DNA from: Desulfovibrio intestinalis
GTDB taxonomy: Bacteria; Desulfobacterota; Desulfovibrionia; Desulfovibrionales; Desulfovibrionaceae
NCBI RefSeq assembly: GCF_014202345.1
Contig: NZ_JACHGO010000007.1
Location: 124,001 to 188,000 of the forward strand
Length of the DNA: 64,000 nucleotides
Direction: 5' to 3'
The notes below the pieces were generated by a model. The model did not search any database and had not been told where the DNA came from. It saw only the letters and a program-made list of their open reading frames with translations. Numbering within the stretch: the first letter of the stretch is position 1; every line of letters begins with the position of its first letter. Position numbers and translations under genes: made by a program. Positions 1 to 9,125 of this stretch are shown piece after piece.

Positions 1-2343
1 ACCCTGCCCCTGGGCGTCATAAAAGGGGCCACTCCCATTGATCAGGGCATGGCGATTCACGAAAAAGATTTCACCATCTACAATGGAAAAATTGCTGTAT
101 CTTTTGCTGTTGGTTCCAACAATTACTGGAACATGACCAGCGGCAGCATCCTCGACATTGCAGTCATGAAAGACGGCAAATTCGGAACAGACCTGGTCAA
201 CGACATAGAATTTCTTAACGACCTTTGGTCTGCCACCGGATCGTACAACAATGAAGACCTGCTGCATGTTCCTTCACAGGACATCCTTTGCAAGCAGGAA
301 AAAGATAAAATCGTGGTCACGGTAAACAGCCGCTACTGGACCAAGGGGCATACCCTTCCCCTCAGTGTCACCATCCAGTACACGCTTGAAGCGAATAAAA
401 ACTACATTGGCCTTAAAACCACAGTCCACAACCCTGCAGGCAATGAGCCCTACGAAAACATGTACAGCGGCTACTCTTTGAGCACCCTTGCCGCCAGCAT
501 GTACGGCCCCTTTGGCTACTACCCCGACCTCAAGGCCACGGGCATTGCCGTTGGAGCGGATAAAGACGTGCAGGAACGCTTTGGCGACTTTATCGTCACC
601 TACGGCAAGGACTATGCTGTCGGCGTGCAGGTTGACGGCGCCAACGCCTACAAGGGTTCCAGCGGCTACAAAGACCTGTATGTGCTGCGTACCATCGAGC
701 CTGGAAAAACATACGAATACACAGGCGAAATTATCGTTATTGACAAGGGCGAAACCGCGCCCATACTTGAACGCTATCAGGAAAAAGACCCCGCGCTGCC
801 CTTTGCCCTTGTGCAGGGCCAGGTTAAAGACAGCAGCGGCAAACCGGTTCCCGGCGCTTTTGTCATCATCAGCAAAGAAGGCGCATACAAGGAAACCGTG
901 AAGTCCCACGGCGCTGATGCGGTCAAAAAAGACATCATGCAACCCCTTGTGTGGAAAATGACTGACGAGAAGGGCAATTTCTCAATGAAGCTTCCACAGG
1001 GCAACTATAGTACCCACGTCGAAGCCAAGGGCTATACCCCCTCGAACAGCCAGTTGATGGCGCTTGCGGCTGACCAGAAAGTTCAATTCTCGGTGAAGGA
1101 TGGAGCCAAGGCCATTTTCAAGGTGGTCAACGAAAAAGGCGAGCCCGTTCATGCCAAGATAAAGGTTGGCGGCACAACCTCAACCGTCAAAACCCTTGGC
1201 GGAACAGTATTTTTTTCTGATCCCAAGACGCATGAAATCCGTGCGGACATTCCTGCGCCCGAAAACGAACTGACGTTTACCATCACCCACGGCAGCGACT
1301 TTGAAAGTCTGCCCGTAGTGGTCAAGCAAACCGTCAAGCCCAAAGAAATACTTAAAAAGACCATCACCATTCCCACTGCCATTCAGACTTCCAGCAGAAA
1401 ATGGTACAGTGCCGACATCCATCAGCACTCGGACATTGGCGACGGCGCAACTCCCATCAAGGAACTGCACAAGGGTCAGCTGGCTGCCGGCCTGGTCTGT
1501 CTTGCCGTGTCTGACCACGACTCTGTGGCCAATAACGCAGAAATGGATAAGCTGGCGCACACGACGGGCAATCCCTTCCTTTCCAGCCTTGAAGTTTCTC
1601 CCGGTTGGGGGCACTGGGGCATTCTTGGGGCAGATTACAAGCAAAAGCCCATATCCCCAGACCTTACTCCTGCGGAAATCATCAAGGCCGGGCACGCCAT
1701 GGGCGCTCTTGTCGTCATGAACCACCCGTACACCGACTACGGCTTCCTGCATAACCGTGACGGCGTAAAGGGCGGCCACGCCCCGGGCAGTGATGACTTT
1801 GACCTGCTTGAAATCCAGTCGACCATTGACCTGAAAGATCCCAAGAATATGGACAAGCGCGCTCTTGATGCCGCTATGGCCTACTGGAATAAAGGAAAAA
1901 AAATCTATCTCAGCTCTGGCTCTGACCAGCACGACGTGACGTCCATTCTCTATCCCGGCATCATCAGAACGTACGCACACGTTGACGGCAAAGTGACCTC
2001 CAAGTCCTACATGGCAGCCCTCAAGGCCGGAAACAGCTACATTACTATGGGGCCCATCATCACTCCCGGCAGCGACAGCATGTTCGGCTCCACCAAAACC
2101 GTAACAGCCGGAAAAGCCATCACGCTGAACGCCGAACTGCAAGCCGTTCACGGCCTGAAAAGCATTGAGGTGTACAGCGAGGGCAAACCTGTGGGCAAAA
2201 AAGAATTCAATGACACCAAAGACGCCGTGGCCTACAGCTTTGAGGCTACCCCTGAAAAGGACACCTGGTACAACTTTGTTGTAATGGATGGCAAAGGCCG
2301 CTACGCCGTCACCAACCCCATCTGGGTTGAAGTGAAGAAATAG
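1..2343 (+). CDS. PHP-domain metallohydrolase, CehA/McbA family (5' end missing)
   Basis: The reading frame is open back to base 1, and residues upstream of the Met at 49 read as normal protein, so the true start lies left of the window. About 780 residues are visible. An N-terminal beta-rich region comes first, then a carboxypeptidase-regulatory-like beta-sandwich (near bases 810-1080), then a C-terminal PHP-type metal-dependent hydrolase domain from about base 1400. Metal-binding motifs are visible: the HQH of SADIHQHSDIGDG, SDHDS, the MNHPYTDYG histidine and GSDQHDV. CehA/McbA-family proteins hydrolyse phosphoesters or carbamate esters, but the substrate cannot be read from sequence. The multi-domain beta architecture suggests an exported enzyme, but the signal peptide would be outside the window. 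It ends before a palindromic repeat and a hairpin terminator. The family call is firm, the substrate unknown. Confidence 0.8.
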   Translation, partial: TLPLGVIKGATPIDQGMAIHEKDFTIYNGKIAVSFAVGSNNYWNMTSGSILDIAVMKDGKFGTDLVNDIEFLNDLWSATGSYNNEDLLHVPSQDILCKQEKDKIVVTVNSRYWTKGHTLPLSVTIQYTLEANKNYIGLKTTVHNPAGNEPYENMYSGYSLSTLAASMYGPFGYYPDLKATGIAVGADKDVQERFGDFIVTYGKDYAVGVQVDGANAYKGSSGYKDLYVLRTIEPGKTYEYTGEIIVIDKGETAPILERYQEKDPALPFALVQGQVKDSSGKPVPGAFVIISKEGAYKETVKSHGADAVKKDIMQPLVWKMTDEKGNFSMKLPQGNYSTHVEAKGYTPSNSQLMALAADQKVQFSVKDGAKAIFKVVNEKGEPVHAKIKVGGTTSTVKTLGGTVFFSDPKTHEIRADIPAPENELTFTITHGSDFESLPVVVKQTVKPKEILKKTITIPTAIQTSSRKWYSADIHQHSDIGDGATPIKELHKGQLAAGLVCLAVSDHDSVANNAEMDKLAHTTGNPFLSSLEVSPGWGHWGILGADYKQKPISPDLTPAEIIKAGHAMGALVVMNHPYTDYGFLHNRDGVKGGHAPGSDDFDLLEIQSTIDLKDPKNMDKRALDAAMAYWNKGKKIYLSSGSDQHDVTSILYPGIIRTYAHVDGKVTSKSYMAALKAGNSYITMGPIITPGSDSMFGSTKTVTAGKAITLNAELQAVHGLKSIEVYSEGKPVGKKEFNDTKDAVAYSFEATPEKDTWYNFVVMDGKGRYAVTNPIWVEVKK

Positions 2344-2357
2344 ATAGCGGCGGGCTG

Positions 2358-2502
2358 GAGCATTTTAACTTTGAAAAAATTTAAATGCTCTAACGCTGCA
2401 CAAGGATGCAGCGCGCCGCAACGCGGCGTGGATTCTGCCGAGAATCGCATTTTGGCAAAATGACAGCCTTGAAATCCAATACATTTCAAAGTTAATCTGC
2501 TC
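2358..2502 (+). repeat. Dispersed intergenic palindromic repeat, copy A
   Basis: This ~145-bp unit begins with GAGCATTTTAACTTTG and TTAAATGCTC as an inverted pair, carries a GC-rich core (CGCCGCAACGCGGCGTGG, then TTCTGCCG), and ends ACATTTCAAAGTTAATCTGCTC-like. The same order of blocks recurs at 44805-44952 in the same orientation and, inverted and shorter, at 48496-48588 and 10779-10872. No ORF of its own is seen. Confidence 0.75.
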
Positions 2503-2514
2503 TATTGATACAAA

Positions 2515-2547
2515 ATGCCCACGCAGTAGTTTTTACTGCGTGGGCAT
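2515..2547. terminator. Bidirectional hairpin terminator
   Basis: A 14-bp perfect stem (ATGCCCACGCAGTA and its complement) with a T-rich loop sits between two convergent genes, the PHP hydrolase (+) and the first diguanylate cyclase (-). The T tract after the stem is weak on both sides. Confidence 0.65.
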
Positions 2548-2639
2548 TGCTATTATATCGGCTGAGCCGCCAAGGCTCACAGCCTCTTCGCCCAGCGAAG
2601 CGTCGATGAGGTTGGGGACAAAAAATTATGGCAGTTTTT

Positions 2640-3908
2640 CTACAGAGGCCCCTGCTCATAGGCGCATATCTGACTAGAAGATGCTATGGCATTACGCCCG
2701 TTGGCTTTAGCTCTGTACAGGGCTTCATCCGCAGCTTTGACAATCTCCTCATTGGTGCTCATTTCGCAGTAGGCGCACACGGCTTCAATGGCCCTCACCC
2801 CGATACTGATGGTCACCCGGCCCCACGGGCTTTCAGAATGCGGAATATTGAGATCATAGACAGCCTTGCGAAGCCGCTCCGCTATGACCATTGCGCCCGC
2901 ATCGTCCGTGCCGGGCATGACCACAACAAATTCCTCGCCTCCATAGCGAAACAGGCAATCAGTGGAGCGCAACAGGCTCCCTGTCATGGCCTTGACGATA
3001 CTGGCCAGACAGTGGTCCCCTGCAAGATGTCCATATACGTCATTGAAAAGTTTAAAAAAATCCACATCAATGAATGCCACGCCAAGACAGCCGCCAGTAC
3101 GCCCCAGACTCAATACCTCACGGGTGAGAAATTCATCAAAGTATCTGCGGTTATATGCCCCAGTGAGGTAATCCCTGGCATTCATTTCCTCAAGGCGCTG
3201 GTTGGCCACAGCCACCTGAAGTTCCAAGCGCTTTCGTATGGTAATATCCAAATGAATAACGCAAATAGCTATAATTTTTCCAGATTCTTTGGCTATTGGT
3301 GTAACAGAAACGAGGTAATCTCTATCCACGATAACAACTTCATGATCGGGAACATGCCCACCCGCATCAAGCAGCTTGAAATCCTGAATAATTTTTTGCC
3401 CGCTTTCAGGGTGCAGATCCCCGACCTTGACGCCAATCAAAGACATCAGTGATCGGCCCGATAAAGCCGCATGCATGGCATTTACAGCCAGCAGCAGCCC
3501 ATCGCGCCCAACGGCGCAGATTGCAATTGGGGCCATGCCAAATATCTGTTCCAGTTGCGGGAGATCTATTCCGGCAATATTGGTTGGTATTGCGGCAATA
3601 TCACGGTCCTCGCCCTCGAATCCAACAAAAATACCGCCCGCATCAAACACGGGAGCACCGCTGATCTCCAGAACAAGCAAAAATCCGTCTGGGGAAAGAT
3701 AGCGCACGACCACACGGGAAAAAGAACGAGGTTCCCCGCCGGAGCCGTAAAAAAATTGGCGTGTCCTGCTGGCCTCTTCGGGCTCCATAAAATCCAGAAA
3801 GGATTTTCCAATCAGTCCACCTTCCGGCAGACCCAGCATTTTTTCTTTATCTGAACAAACCCGAAGATATTTCAACTCAGGACAGATCTTCCACGCCTTG
3901 CTTTCCAT
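2640..3908 (-). CDS. PAS-PAS-GGDEF diguanylate cyclase (first of tandem pair)
   Basis: A 422-residue protein with no signal peptide or membrane segment, so probably cytosolic. Two PAS-like sensor regions (about 1-115 and 118-235) precede a short linker helix and a GGDEF domain (about 245-415). The catalytic loop is GGEEF at 323-327, the active form of the motif. An RxxD (RSTD, 314-317) sits five residues before it, the usual inhibitory c-di-GMP site, so product feedback is expected. The enzyme would make c-di-GMP from two GTP. The start at 3908 has GAGG just upstream. It is a close paralogue of the gene at 4523-5785, sharing domain order and long identical stretches through the GGDEF domain, so the pair arose by tandem duplication. 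The PAS ligand is unknown. Confidence 0.9.
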   Translation of the reverse strand: MESKAWKICPELKYLRVCSDKEKMLGLPEGGLIGKSFLDFMEPEEASRTRQFFYGSGGEPRSFSRVVVRYLSPDGFLLVLEISGAPVFDAGGIFVGFEGEDRDIAAIPTNIAGIDLPQLEQIFGMAPIAICAVGRDGLLLAVNAMHAALSGRSLMSLIGVKVGDLHPESGQKIIQDFKLLDAGGHVPDHEVVIVDRDYLVSVTPIAKESGKIIAICVIHLDITIRKRLELQVAVANQRLEEMNARDYLTGAYNRRYFDEFLTREVLSLGRTGGCLGVAFIDVDFFKLFNDVYGHLAGDHCLASIVKAMTGSLLRSTDCLFRYGGEEFVVVMPGTDDAGAMVIAERLRKAVYDLNIPHSESPWGRVTISIGVRAIEAVCAYCEMSTNEEIVKAADEALYRAKANGRNAIASSSQICAYEQGPL

Positions 3909-4522
3909 AACTGAACCTCATCATAGAAAAACAATCTCTGTGGCCCCATTGGAATAGCCATAACCGAACGTAGCGCTCGCTATGCATACGGTGAAAACCG
4001 AAATTACGCATGGATATTCTGTTAAAATATGCGCCCGCGATGAAATAGTAAATATAATGCATAGCCCTGGCGTGATGCATGTATTCTTGCTCATACATGG
4101 CAGCGGCATTTTATTTTGGCTTTACTGATAGATGATGAAGAATAAAAAAATATACATCCTCTTCATTGAAAAGAATGTATATTCCATATTTACAGCAGAA
4201 ACAAAGATTCTTACTTCACCTTACATAAAATATTTAGAAAATTGTTTTCGTCAAAGCATGTTATACATTTTAGGAATCACACCTGCTTATCATAAACGTA
4301 ATACTATCTGTCATTTAATATTACTACTCGCTAATAAAATATCTTAAAGCCCAAAATCTAAAAAATTGCTGCCCCAAAAATAGTTATTGCACCCAGCGAT
4401 TATGCATTTACCCGCCCGATGAACCTATTGCCATATTTGATCGGCAACTTGTGAAGACTCTTGCACTAAAAAAATCGGCCCGCGAGCTGTGCTGCTACTC
4501 TTTATGACAAATCAGCAGCAGG
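3909..4522. other. AT-rich intergenic gap, no gene seen
   Basis: Between the tandem diguanylate cyclase genes. Short frames here are low-complexity AT-driven frames without a ribosome-binding site. It presumably carries the promoter of the downstream (left) cyclase. Confidence 0.5.
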
Positions 4523-5785
4523 CTAATTTCCCCCTGGCGTGCATATCTGACTGGAGGATGCTATGGAATTTCTTCCGCTTGCCTTGGCCCTGTAAAGGGC
4601 TTCATCCGCGGCCTTGATTATCTCGTCGCTGGTATTCATGTTACAGTAGGCGCAGGCTGCTTCAATGGTTCGCAAGCCAATACTGACAGTAACCCGCCCC
4701 CACGAATTTTCTGAATGCGGAATATTTAGATCGTAGACAGACTCTCGAAGACGTTCCCCAATGGCGAGTGCGCCAGCCTCGTCCGTGCCAGGCATGACAA
4801 CAACAAATTCCTCGCCCCCATAACGAAACAGGCAGTCAGTGGCGCGCAACAGAGCTTCCGTCATGGCCTTGACCACACTGATAAGGCAATGATCACCTGC
4901 AAGGTGCCCATACACATCATTGTAGCGTTTGAAAAAATCCACATCAATGAATGCCACGCTAAGGCAACCGCCAGTACGCCCCAGGCTCAGCAATTCACGG
5001 GTCAGGAACTCATCGAAATATCTTCGGTTATATGCCCCTGTGAGGTAATCTCTGGTGTTCATTTCAGCAAGTCGCTGGTTGGCCACAGCCACCACACGCT
5101 CAAGACGTTTTCTCTCTGTAATGTCCAGAAGAACAACGCAGATAGCCACCACCGAACTGGTTGCGCTGGAAATCGGGGTAACAGAGACAAGATAGTCTCT
5201 GTTATTGATGCTCACTTCATGGTCAGGAACGGATACACCAGCATCAAGATGCTTGAAATCCTGAACAATTTTCTCACCCCTTTCCTCATCTATATCTGCA
5301 ACCTTGATGCCCATCAGCGACATCAAAGAGCTGCCAAACAAATCTGCATATTTGGCATTTACGGCCAGCAGCCGGCCATCCCGGCCAACTGCGCAAATGG
5401 CAATGGGGGCCAGCCCAAATATCAATTCAAGTTGCGGAGCATCTTTTTCATCAGTTTGAATCGGAATGGCCGCCAGATCTTTTTCCGTGCCCTGAAACCC
5501 CAGAAACACGTTGTTTTCATCAAATATGGGAACGCCGCTTATTTCTATAACCAGTAAAAAACCGCGCATGGAGACATAGCGCACGACCACATGCGAGAAG
5601 GAAAGGGGCTTTTTTTCTTTGCTGTAAAACACGTCACGAATTTTGTCGGCATCATCGGGATTCATAAAGTCCAAAAAGGACCTTCCAACCAGATCACCTT
5701 CTGAAAGACCCAGTATTTTTTCTTTCATCGAGTAGACTTGCAGGTATTTCAAGTCTGGGTCGAGCTTCCAGTACTGGCTTTCCAT
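4523..5785 (-). CDS. PAS-PAS-GGDEF diguanylate cyclase (second of tandem pair)
   Basis: Starting at the ATG at 5785 gives a 420-residue protein that aligns end to end with its neighbour at 2640-3908 (MESQYWKLDPDLKYL against MESKAWKICPELKYL). A GAGGAG ribosome-binding site lies 7 nt upstream, whereas the longer frame to 5857 has no such site and adds an unmatched N-terminus. Domains are PAS, PAS and GGDEF with GGEEF and an RATD inhibitory site, so an active, feedback-inhibited c-di-GMP synthase is expected. The first PAS region and the linker differ most from the neighbour, which fits different input signals with the same output. No transmembrane segment is seen. Confidence 0.9.
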   Translation of the reverse strand: MESQYWKLDPDLKYLQVYSMKEKILGLSEGDLVGRSFLDFMNPDDADKIRDVFYSKEKKPLSFSHVVVRYVSMRGFLLVIEISGVPIFDENNVFLGFQGTEKDLAAIPIQTDEKDAPQLELIFGLAPIAICAVGRDGRLLAVNAKYADLFGSSLMSLMGIKVADIDEERGEKIVQDFKHLDAGVSVPDHEVSINNRDYLVSVTPISSATSSVVAICVVLLDITERKRLERVVAVANQRLAEMNTRDYLTGAYNRRYFDEFLTRELLSLGRTGGCLSVAFIDVDFFKRYNDVYGHLAGDHCLISVVKAMTEALLRATDCLFRYGGEEFVVVMPGTDEAGALAIGERLRESVYDLNIPHSENSWGRVTVSIGLRTIEAACAYCNMNTSDEIIKAADEALYRAKASGRNSIASSSQICTPGGN

Positions 5786-6252
5786 CGCTAAACTCCTCAG
5801 TAAAAGAAAACGATTCTGTGAAGCCACTTGAGCAGTCTCCATTGAAAATGGGCACATCTCTAAAGCATGAAATCACAGGCAAGCTATATAAAAAATTATG
5901 TCAACCTAAGCGTAATGAAGGCAATAGTAAACATAGAGCGCCCGGCCAATATGACTTTGCCAGTAAAATCATATATCTGATCGGCTTGCAAAAAACAAAA
6001 TCTGCCAACTAGTATACTTTTTTGTCATTGAACCGCTGAAAACTCAAACAAAAAATGGGCCGCTCCTTGAGCTGCCCTTACAGTGACCATTTTGCCAGCC
6101 AACAAGCAAGCGGCCTTTTTCATGCCGGCTGTGCGTTCTTACGCGCTCGACCGGCATGAAAAAGGCCGCTTGTTGATAAAATATAGCCGTAAAAAAGGGC
6201 ATACGCCGTTTTACAGCGCAAGCCCTCAATTACACAAACATACTCATTCGTT
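5786..6252. other. Intergenic gap with long hairpin
   Basis: Upstream of the second cyclase. The left 250 bases are AT-rich and probably hold its promoter; the right part holds the long hairpin at 6107-6172. No gene seen. Confidence 0.5.
6107..6172 (-). terminator. Long perfect hairpin, probable terminator of the leftward operon
   Basis: A 22-bp perfect inverted repeat (CAAGCGGCCTTTTTC... at 6107-6128 and its complement at 6151-6172) with a 22-nt loop lies downstream of the leftward 6253-10301 gene set. The AAGCGGCC core recurs in hairpins at 10693, 50341 and 54880. Confidence 0.6.
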
Positions 6253-6576
6253 CTACTGCAGGGCTTGACCAATGGCCTGATGGTAGCCGCTCATACGCTG
6301 ACGCTCACGACGGGAACGTTGCAGATCCTGGCGCAAGGAATCGCGAGCCTGAGTAGCAAGGCTGGTCAGATGTTCCTGCACGCGGTTGAGTTCAACAAGG
6401 TGCCCCCGGTATTCTTCGACACTGCCGCTTTCAAGCATATGCCAAGCCATACTGGTGACTTCGTTGCGTTTTTCAGCCAGTTCCACGGCCTTCTCATACG
6501 CACCGTCCTCAAGTGCAGCCATCTCCTGCATGGCCAGGTCAAGTGCCTGGTCCAGCAAGCAAATTCCATGAGCCAT
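6253..6576 (-). CDS. Small helical protein, FliT-like flagellar chaperone candidate
   Basis: A 107-residue, highly charged and almost wholly helical protein with no signal peptide. A long helix with heptad-like spacing covers about residues 20-95. Size, composition and its place at the end of a probable flagellum-linked operon resemble FliT/FlgN-type export chaperones, but no diagnostic motif is visible and this is inference. AAGGAG lies 7 nt before the ATG. It starts 17 nt after the upstream hypothetical gene, so the two are likely co-translated. Confidence 0.55.
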   Translation of the reverse strand: MAHGICLLDQALDLAMQEMAALEDGAYEKAVELAEKRNEVTSMAWHMLESGSVEEYRGHLVELNRVQEHLTSLATQARDSLRQDLQRSRRERQRMSGYHQAIGQALQ

Positions 6577-6593
6577 AAATGCTCCTTGCCGCC

Positions 6594-7199
6594 CTATTGG
6601 GCAACGCGCTTGATGATCTTTTCGCGCAGACGCTCGCTAACCTGCCCCCAATCGGTGCAGATGGGCAAAAATTCATACTCCAGCAAGTCAGCCAGCAAAA
6701 TCCAGTCTTCATTTTCCAGAGCATCGCTCATTTCAGAAAGCAGGTTGGAAAGCTTATCCGTTTTTTCAGAGAATTCCGGGGCTTCCTCATCGGCGTACCG
6801 CTGGCGCAGGTCGCCAAGCATATTCATGAAATCGCGTGTGACATCCAGCAGATCCTGAAAAAGTTCAAGCGCGTCGGTGTCCGACGACTCACGGAACAGG
6901 CGCGAAACTTCGCGCGCCCCGTGCCCCATCATCCGGGCAACCTTGTCCATTTCGCCAGCGATATCCACGGCCAGTTCGCTACTGGGCACAGAGCGGATCT
7001 CCAAGCTCGAAATGGAATCGCAGGCGATATCTTCTGCCTGATGGGGATAGATTTCAGAAAAAGCTTCGTTGTTTACCAGAACATCCGTGATAACACGGCC
7101 TTCCAGACTTTCTTCCTGCATCAAGGTGGTCAGCGCCTGTTCCAGGTTGTCAAAAGTAGCTATGGTCTTGGAACTTTTATTTCCATCAACAATAATCAT
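6594..7199 (-). CDS. Conserved-looking hypothetical protein in flagellum-linked set
   Basis: The ATG at 7199 (MIIVDGNKSSKT) is preceded by GGAGGG at good spacing, so it is preferred over the longer frame to 7253; it gives 201 residues. The N-terminal 70 residues look alpha/beta, the rest is acidic and helical (aspartate, glutamate and leucine rich). No signal peptide, membrane segment or catalytic motif is visible, and I do not recognise the family. It lies between a GT9 glycosyltransferase and a FliT-like protein on the same strand with short gaps, which suggests a role in flagellar assembly or flagellin modification, but only by association. Confidence 0.6.
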   Translation of the reverse strand: MIIVDGNKSSKTIATFDNLEQALTTLMQEESLEGRVITDVLVNNEAFSEIYPHQAEDIACDSISSLEIRSVPSSELAVDIAGEMDKVARMMGHGAREVSRLFRESSDTDALELFQDLLDVTRDFMNMLGDLRQRYADEEAPEFSEKTDKLSNLLSEMSDALENEDWILLADLLEYEFLPICTDWGQVSERLREKIIKRVAQ

Positions 7200-7281
7200 G
7201 GTTGTCCCTCCTACTCCCCATAGGGAATAAATTGCCGTCAATCTGCGACACAAATTAAAAGCAAACTACATGCCATTTTAT

Positions 7282-9108
7282 TTATAGTGTTTGTTTCAAG
7301 AGTGTTAGACTACCTTTCAACTGGCGGATCAAATCCATAAGCTCGTCCATATGCCCGCCGCGCTGCTGACGCAGTTCGCGCCAGAAACCACCCAGAGCAG
7401 TGAACGCCAAGTTCGCGTCCAGCAGATTTTGCAGCCGTTCACAATTCCGCAAAAACAACTGGCCTGCCGTGACGCTTCTACCCACAAGACCGCCCTGTTC
7501 TTCCAACAAGTTCAGTAAATTCAGCGATTGCGTCAGGCAGTCTCTTACGCTCTCGGCAAAGGCCAGGCTGAACGCCGGGGCTTCTTCAGCCTCTCTTGCG
7601 GGGCACAGATGCGCTGCCGATCCGGCATCCGCCAAGGCGCGGGCACTGTCATCGACGGCGTCTGTGTATGCATGCGAAGCAGGCCGCTCACCTTCCAGGG
7701 AGTCAAGGATCTGACGCCAAAAAATGCGTTGCTTGTACAGCCACAGGCTGCGGTCTTCGCCTTCATGCCCGGAAAGGCAACGCAGGTCGGCAAAGCCATA
7801 CTTGTCCTTTGTCGTCAGCCATACACGCGCCTCACTGCCTATTTGGCTGTTCTTTTTGAGCGCTGCATCCCAGCTTCCCGTAACAAGCCACCCAAGAACA
7901 AGATCCCCCGCACTTTGACCGCTAATGGCTTCGCGGCAAGCATGTTCATACGGGCAGGCACGCCCATAGGCGCAGGGGTGGCAGGTCATGGCTGGTTCGA
8001 GGCAGCAGCAACCTGACAGGTAGGGGCCAGTATCCCAGGGTTGGGCCGTGGCCAGAAAAATCGCCAGACAAGGAATTTTCAGTCCGGCAGCAAGATGCAT
8101 CGTGCCCGTATCGTTGGTGACCAACAGACGGCATTGGGTGAGCAAAGCCGCCAGCTGTGATATGCTGGTCTGCCCCACGGCGTTTATGTACGGGCATCCG
8201 GCGGCCTGCATGTATTCGGCAGCAAGAGATGTTTCCGCCGGGCTACCCAGCAAAACAGGACAAAGCCCGACCTCGCGCCACAGCCTGTCGCCCAATGCGG
8301 CGAATGAAGCCACGGGCCATTGCCGTCGGGCCTCGCTGGCGCCAAGCTGCATGGCCACATACCCCTTGTGGCTGGCCGCACCAGACGCGGCAGCGCCCTC
8401 TTCCAGCAGAGCGCGGGCAAAGTCCATATCGCTGACTGGCGGCGTTTGCAGCCCGAAATTTTGTAGCGAATTTGGCAACGAATTGGGTAACGGATTTGGC
8501 GACGTATTTTGCGTCTGCCCAGAAAATGCCCGCGCCCTTTCCGACACAGACAAAGCGTGCGCGCCCACCATGCGAAAGGTGTCCACCAGATTGAAGGGCG
8601 TATTAAGCCGGCGCAGCACAGTCCCGGCCAGAAACGAGGTCCAGATGCCCCCGCTGAAGCCAAACCCCTCTTCGTCCATGCTGAAACCCGAAATACTTTC
8701 TGGCGTTACGGCCAACATACGCGCCAGCAAACGGGCAGGTAGCGTTGCCGTAAGATTGATTACGCGTGCGCCGGGCATCTCCTGACGGATACGGTGAACA
8801 AATCCCAGCAAACTCAAGGCTGCCTGCCGCCAGTTGCCGTTCACATCTGCCATAAGACGTGCGCCTTGCAGGGGCCAGGCTTTTTCAACATGGCACAAAA
8901 GCGGAAGCGCGGAAGCGAAGTTTTCAAGACAAACCAGCCCCACGCGCAAGCCAGCCCTGTGCAGATCGTGCACAAGAGGCTGGCTTTGCAGCAAATCGCC
9001 GAACCGGGTCAGGTTGATGACAATGACGCCATCGCCCTCTCCCTTGCCACAAACGGGCAAAGCAGAGTCACACGGCGTACTGGGAGAAATAGGCGCGGCA
9101 GTATTCAT
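7282..9108 (-). CDS. GT9 (heptosyltransferase-like) glycosyltransferase with helical C-terminal extension
   Basis: A 608-residue protein. The first ~380 residues are a GT-B fold of the ADP-heptose:LPS heptosyltransferase family (GT9): an N-terminal half starting VINLTRFGDLLQSQPLVHDL, and a C-terminal half with GYVAMQLGASEARRQWP and the nucleotide-binding stretch LVTNDTGTMHLAAGLKIPC. A cysteine-rich patch (CCCLEP, CHPC, CPYEHAC) follows. The last ~200 residues form a predicted helical region not found in ordinary heptosyltransferases. Residues near base 8490 hold a short Asn/Pro/Leu repeat encoded by 12-bp tandem units. The ATG at 9108 has no strong ribosome-binding site and lies 17 nt after the upstream stop, so translational coupling is likely. 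The gene neighbourhood suggests flagellin or surface glycan transfer rather than LPS core; the acceptor is unknown. Confidence 0.8.
   Translation of the reverse strand: MNTAAPISPSTPCDSALPVCGKGEGDGVIVINLTRFGDLLQSQPLVHDLHRAGLRVGLVCLENFASALPLLCHVEKAWPLQGARLMADVNGNWRQAALSLLGFVHRIRQEMPGARVINLTATLPARLLARMLAVTPESISGFSMDEEGFGFSGGIWTSFLAGTVLRRLNTPFNLVDTFRMVGAHALSVSERARAFSGQTQNTSPNPLPNSLPNSLQNFGLQTPPVSDMDFARALLEEGAAASGAASHKGYVAMQLGASEARRQWPVASFAALGDRLWREVGLCPVLLGSPAETSLAAEYMQAAGCPYINAVGQTSISQLAALLTQCRLLVTNDTGTMHLAAGLKIPCLAIFLATAQPWDTGPYLSGCCCLEPAMTCHPCAYGRACPYEHACREAISGQSAGDLVLGWLVTGSWDAALKKNSQIGSEARVWLTTKDKYGFADLRCLSGHEGEDRSLWLYKQRIFWRQILDSLEGERPASHAYTDAVDDSARALADAGSAAHLCPAREAEEAPAFSLAFAESVRDCLTQSLNLLNLLEEQGGLVGRSVTAGQLFLRNCERLQNLLDANLAFTALGGFWRELRQQRGGHMDELMDLIRQLKGSLTLLKQTL
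8466..8513. repeat. 12-bp tandem repeat within the GT9 gene
   Basis: Four degenerate 12-bp units (GAATTTGGCAAC, GAATTGGGTAAC, GGATTTGGCGAC, GTATTTTGCGTC) encode a Pro-Leu-Pro-Asn-Ser type repeat. A 12-bp unit keeps the frame, so copy changes would alter linker length and not switch the gene off. Confidence 0.6.
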
Positions 9109-9125
9109 GCATTATAGGCCATACA

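Noticed and set aside
4132..4347. A 71-codon frame on the plus strand between the two diguanylate cyclases
   Set aside because: AT-rich, no ribosome-binding site, starts with a Met-Met-Lys-Asn-Lys run typical of random AT sequence.
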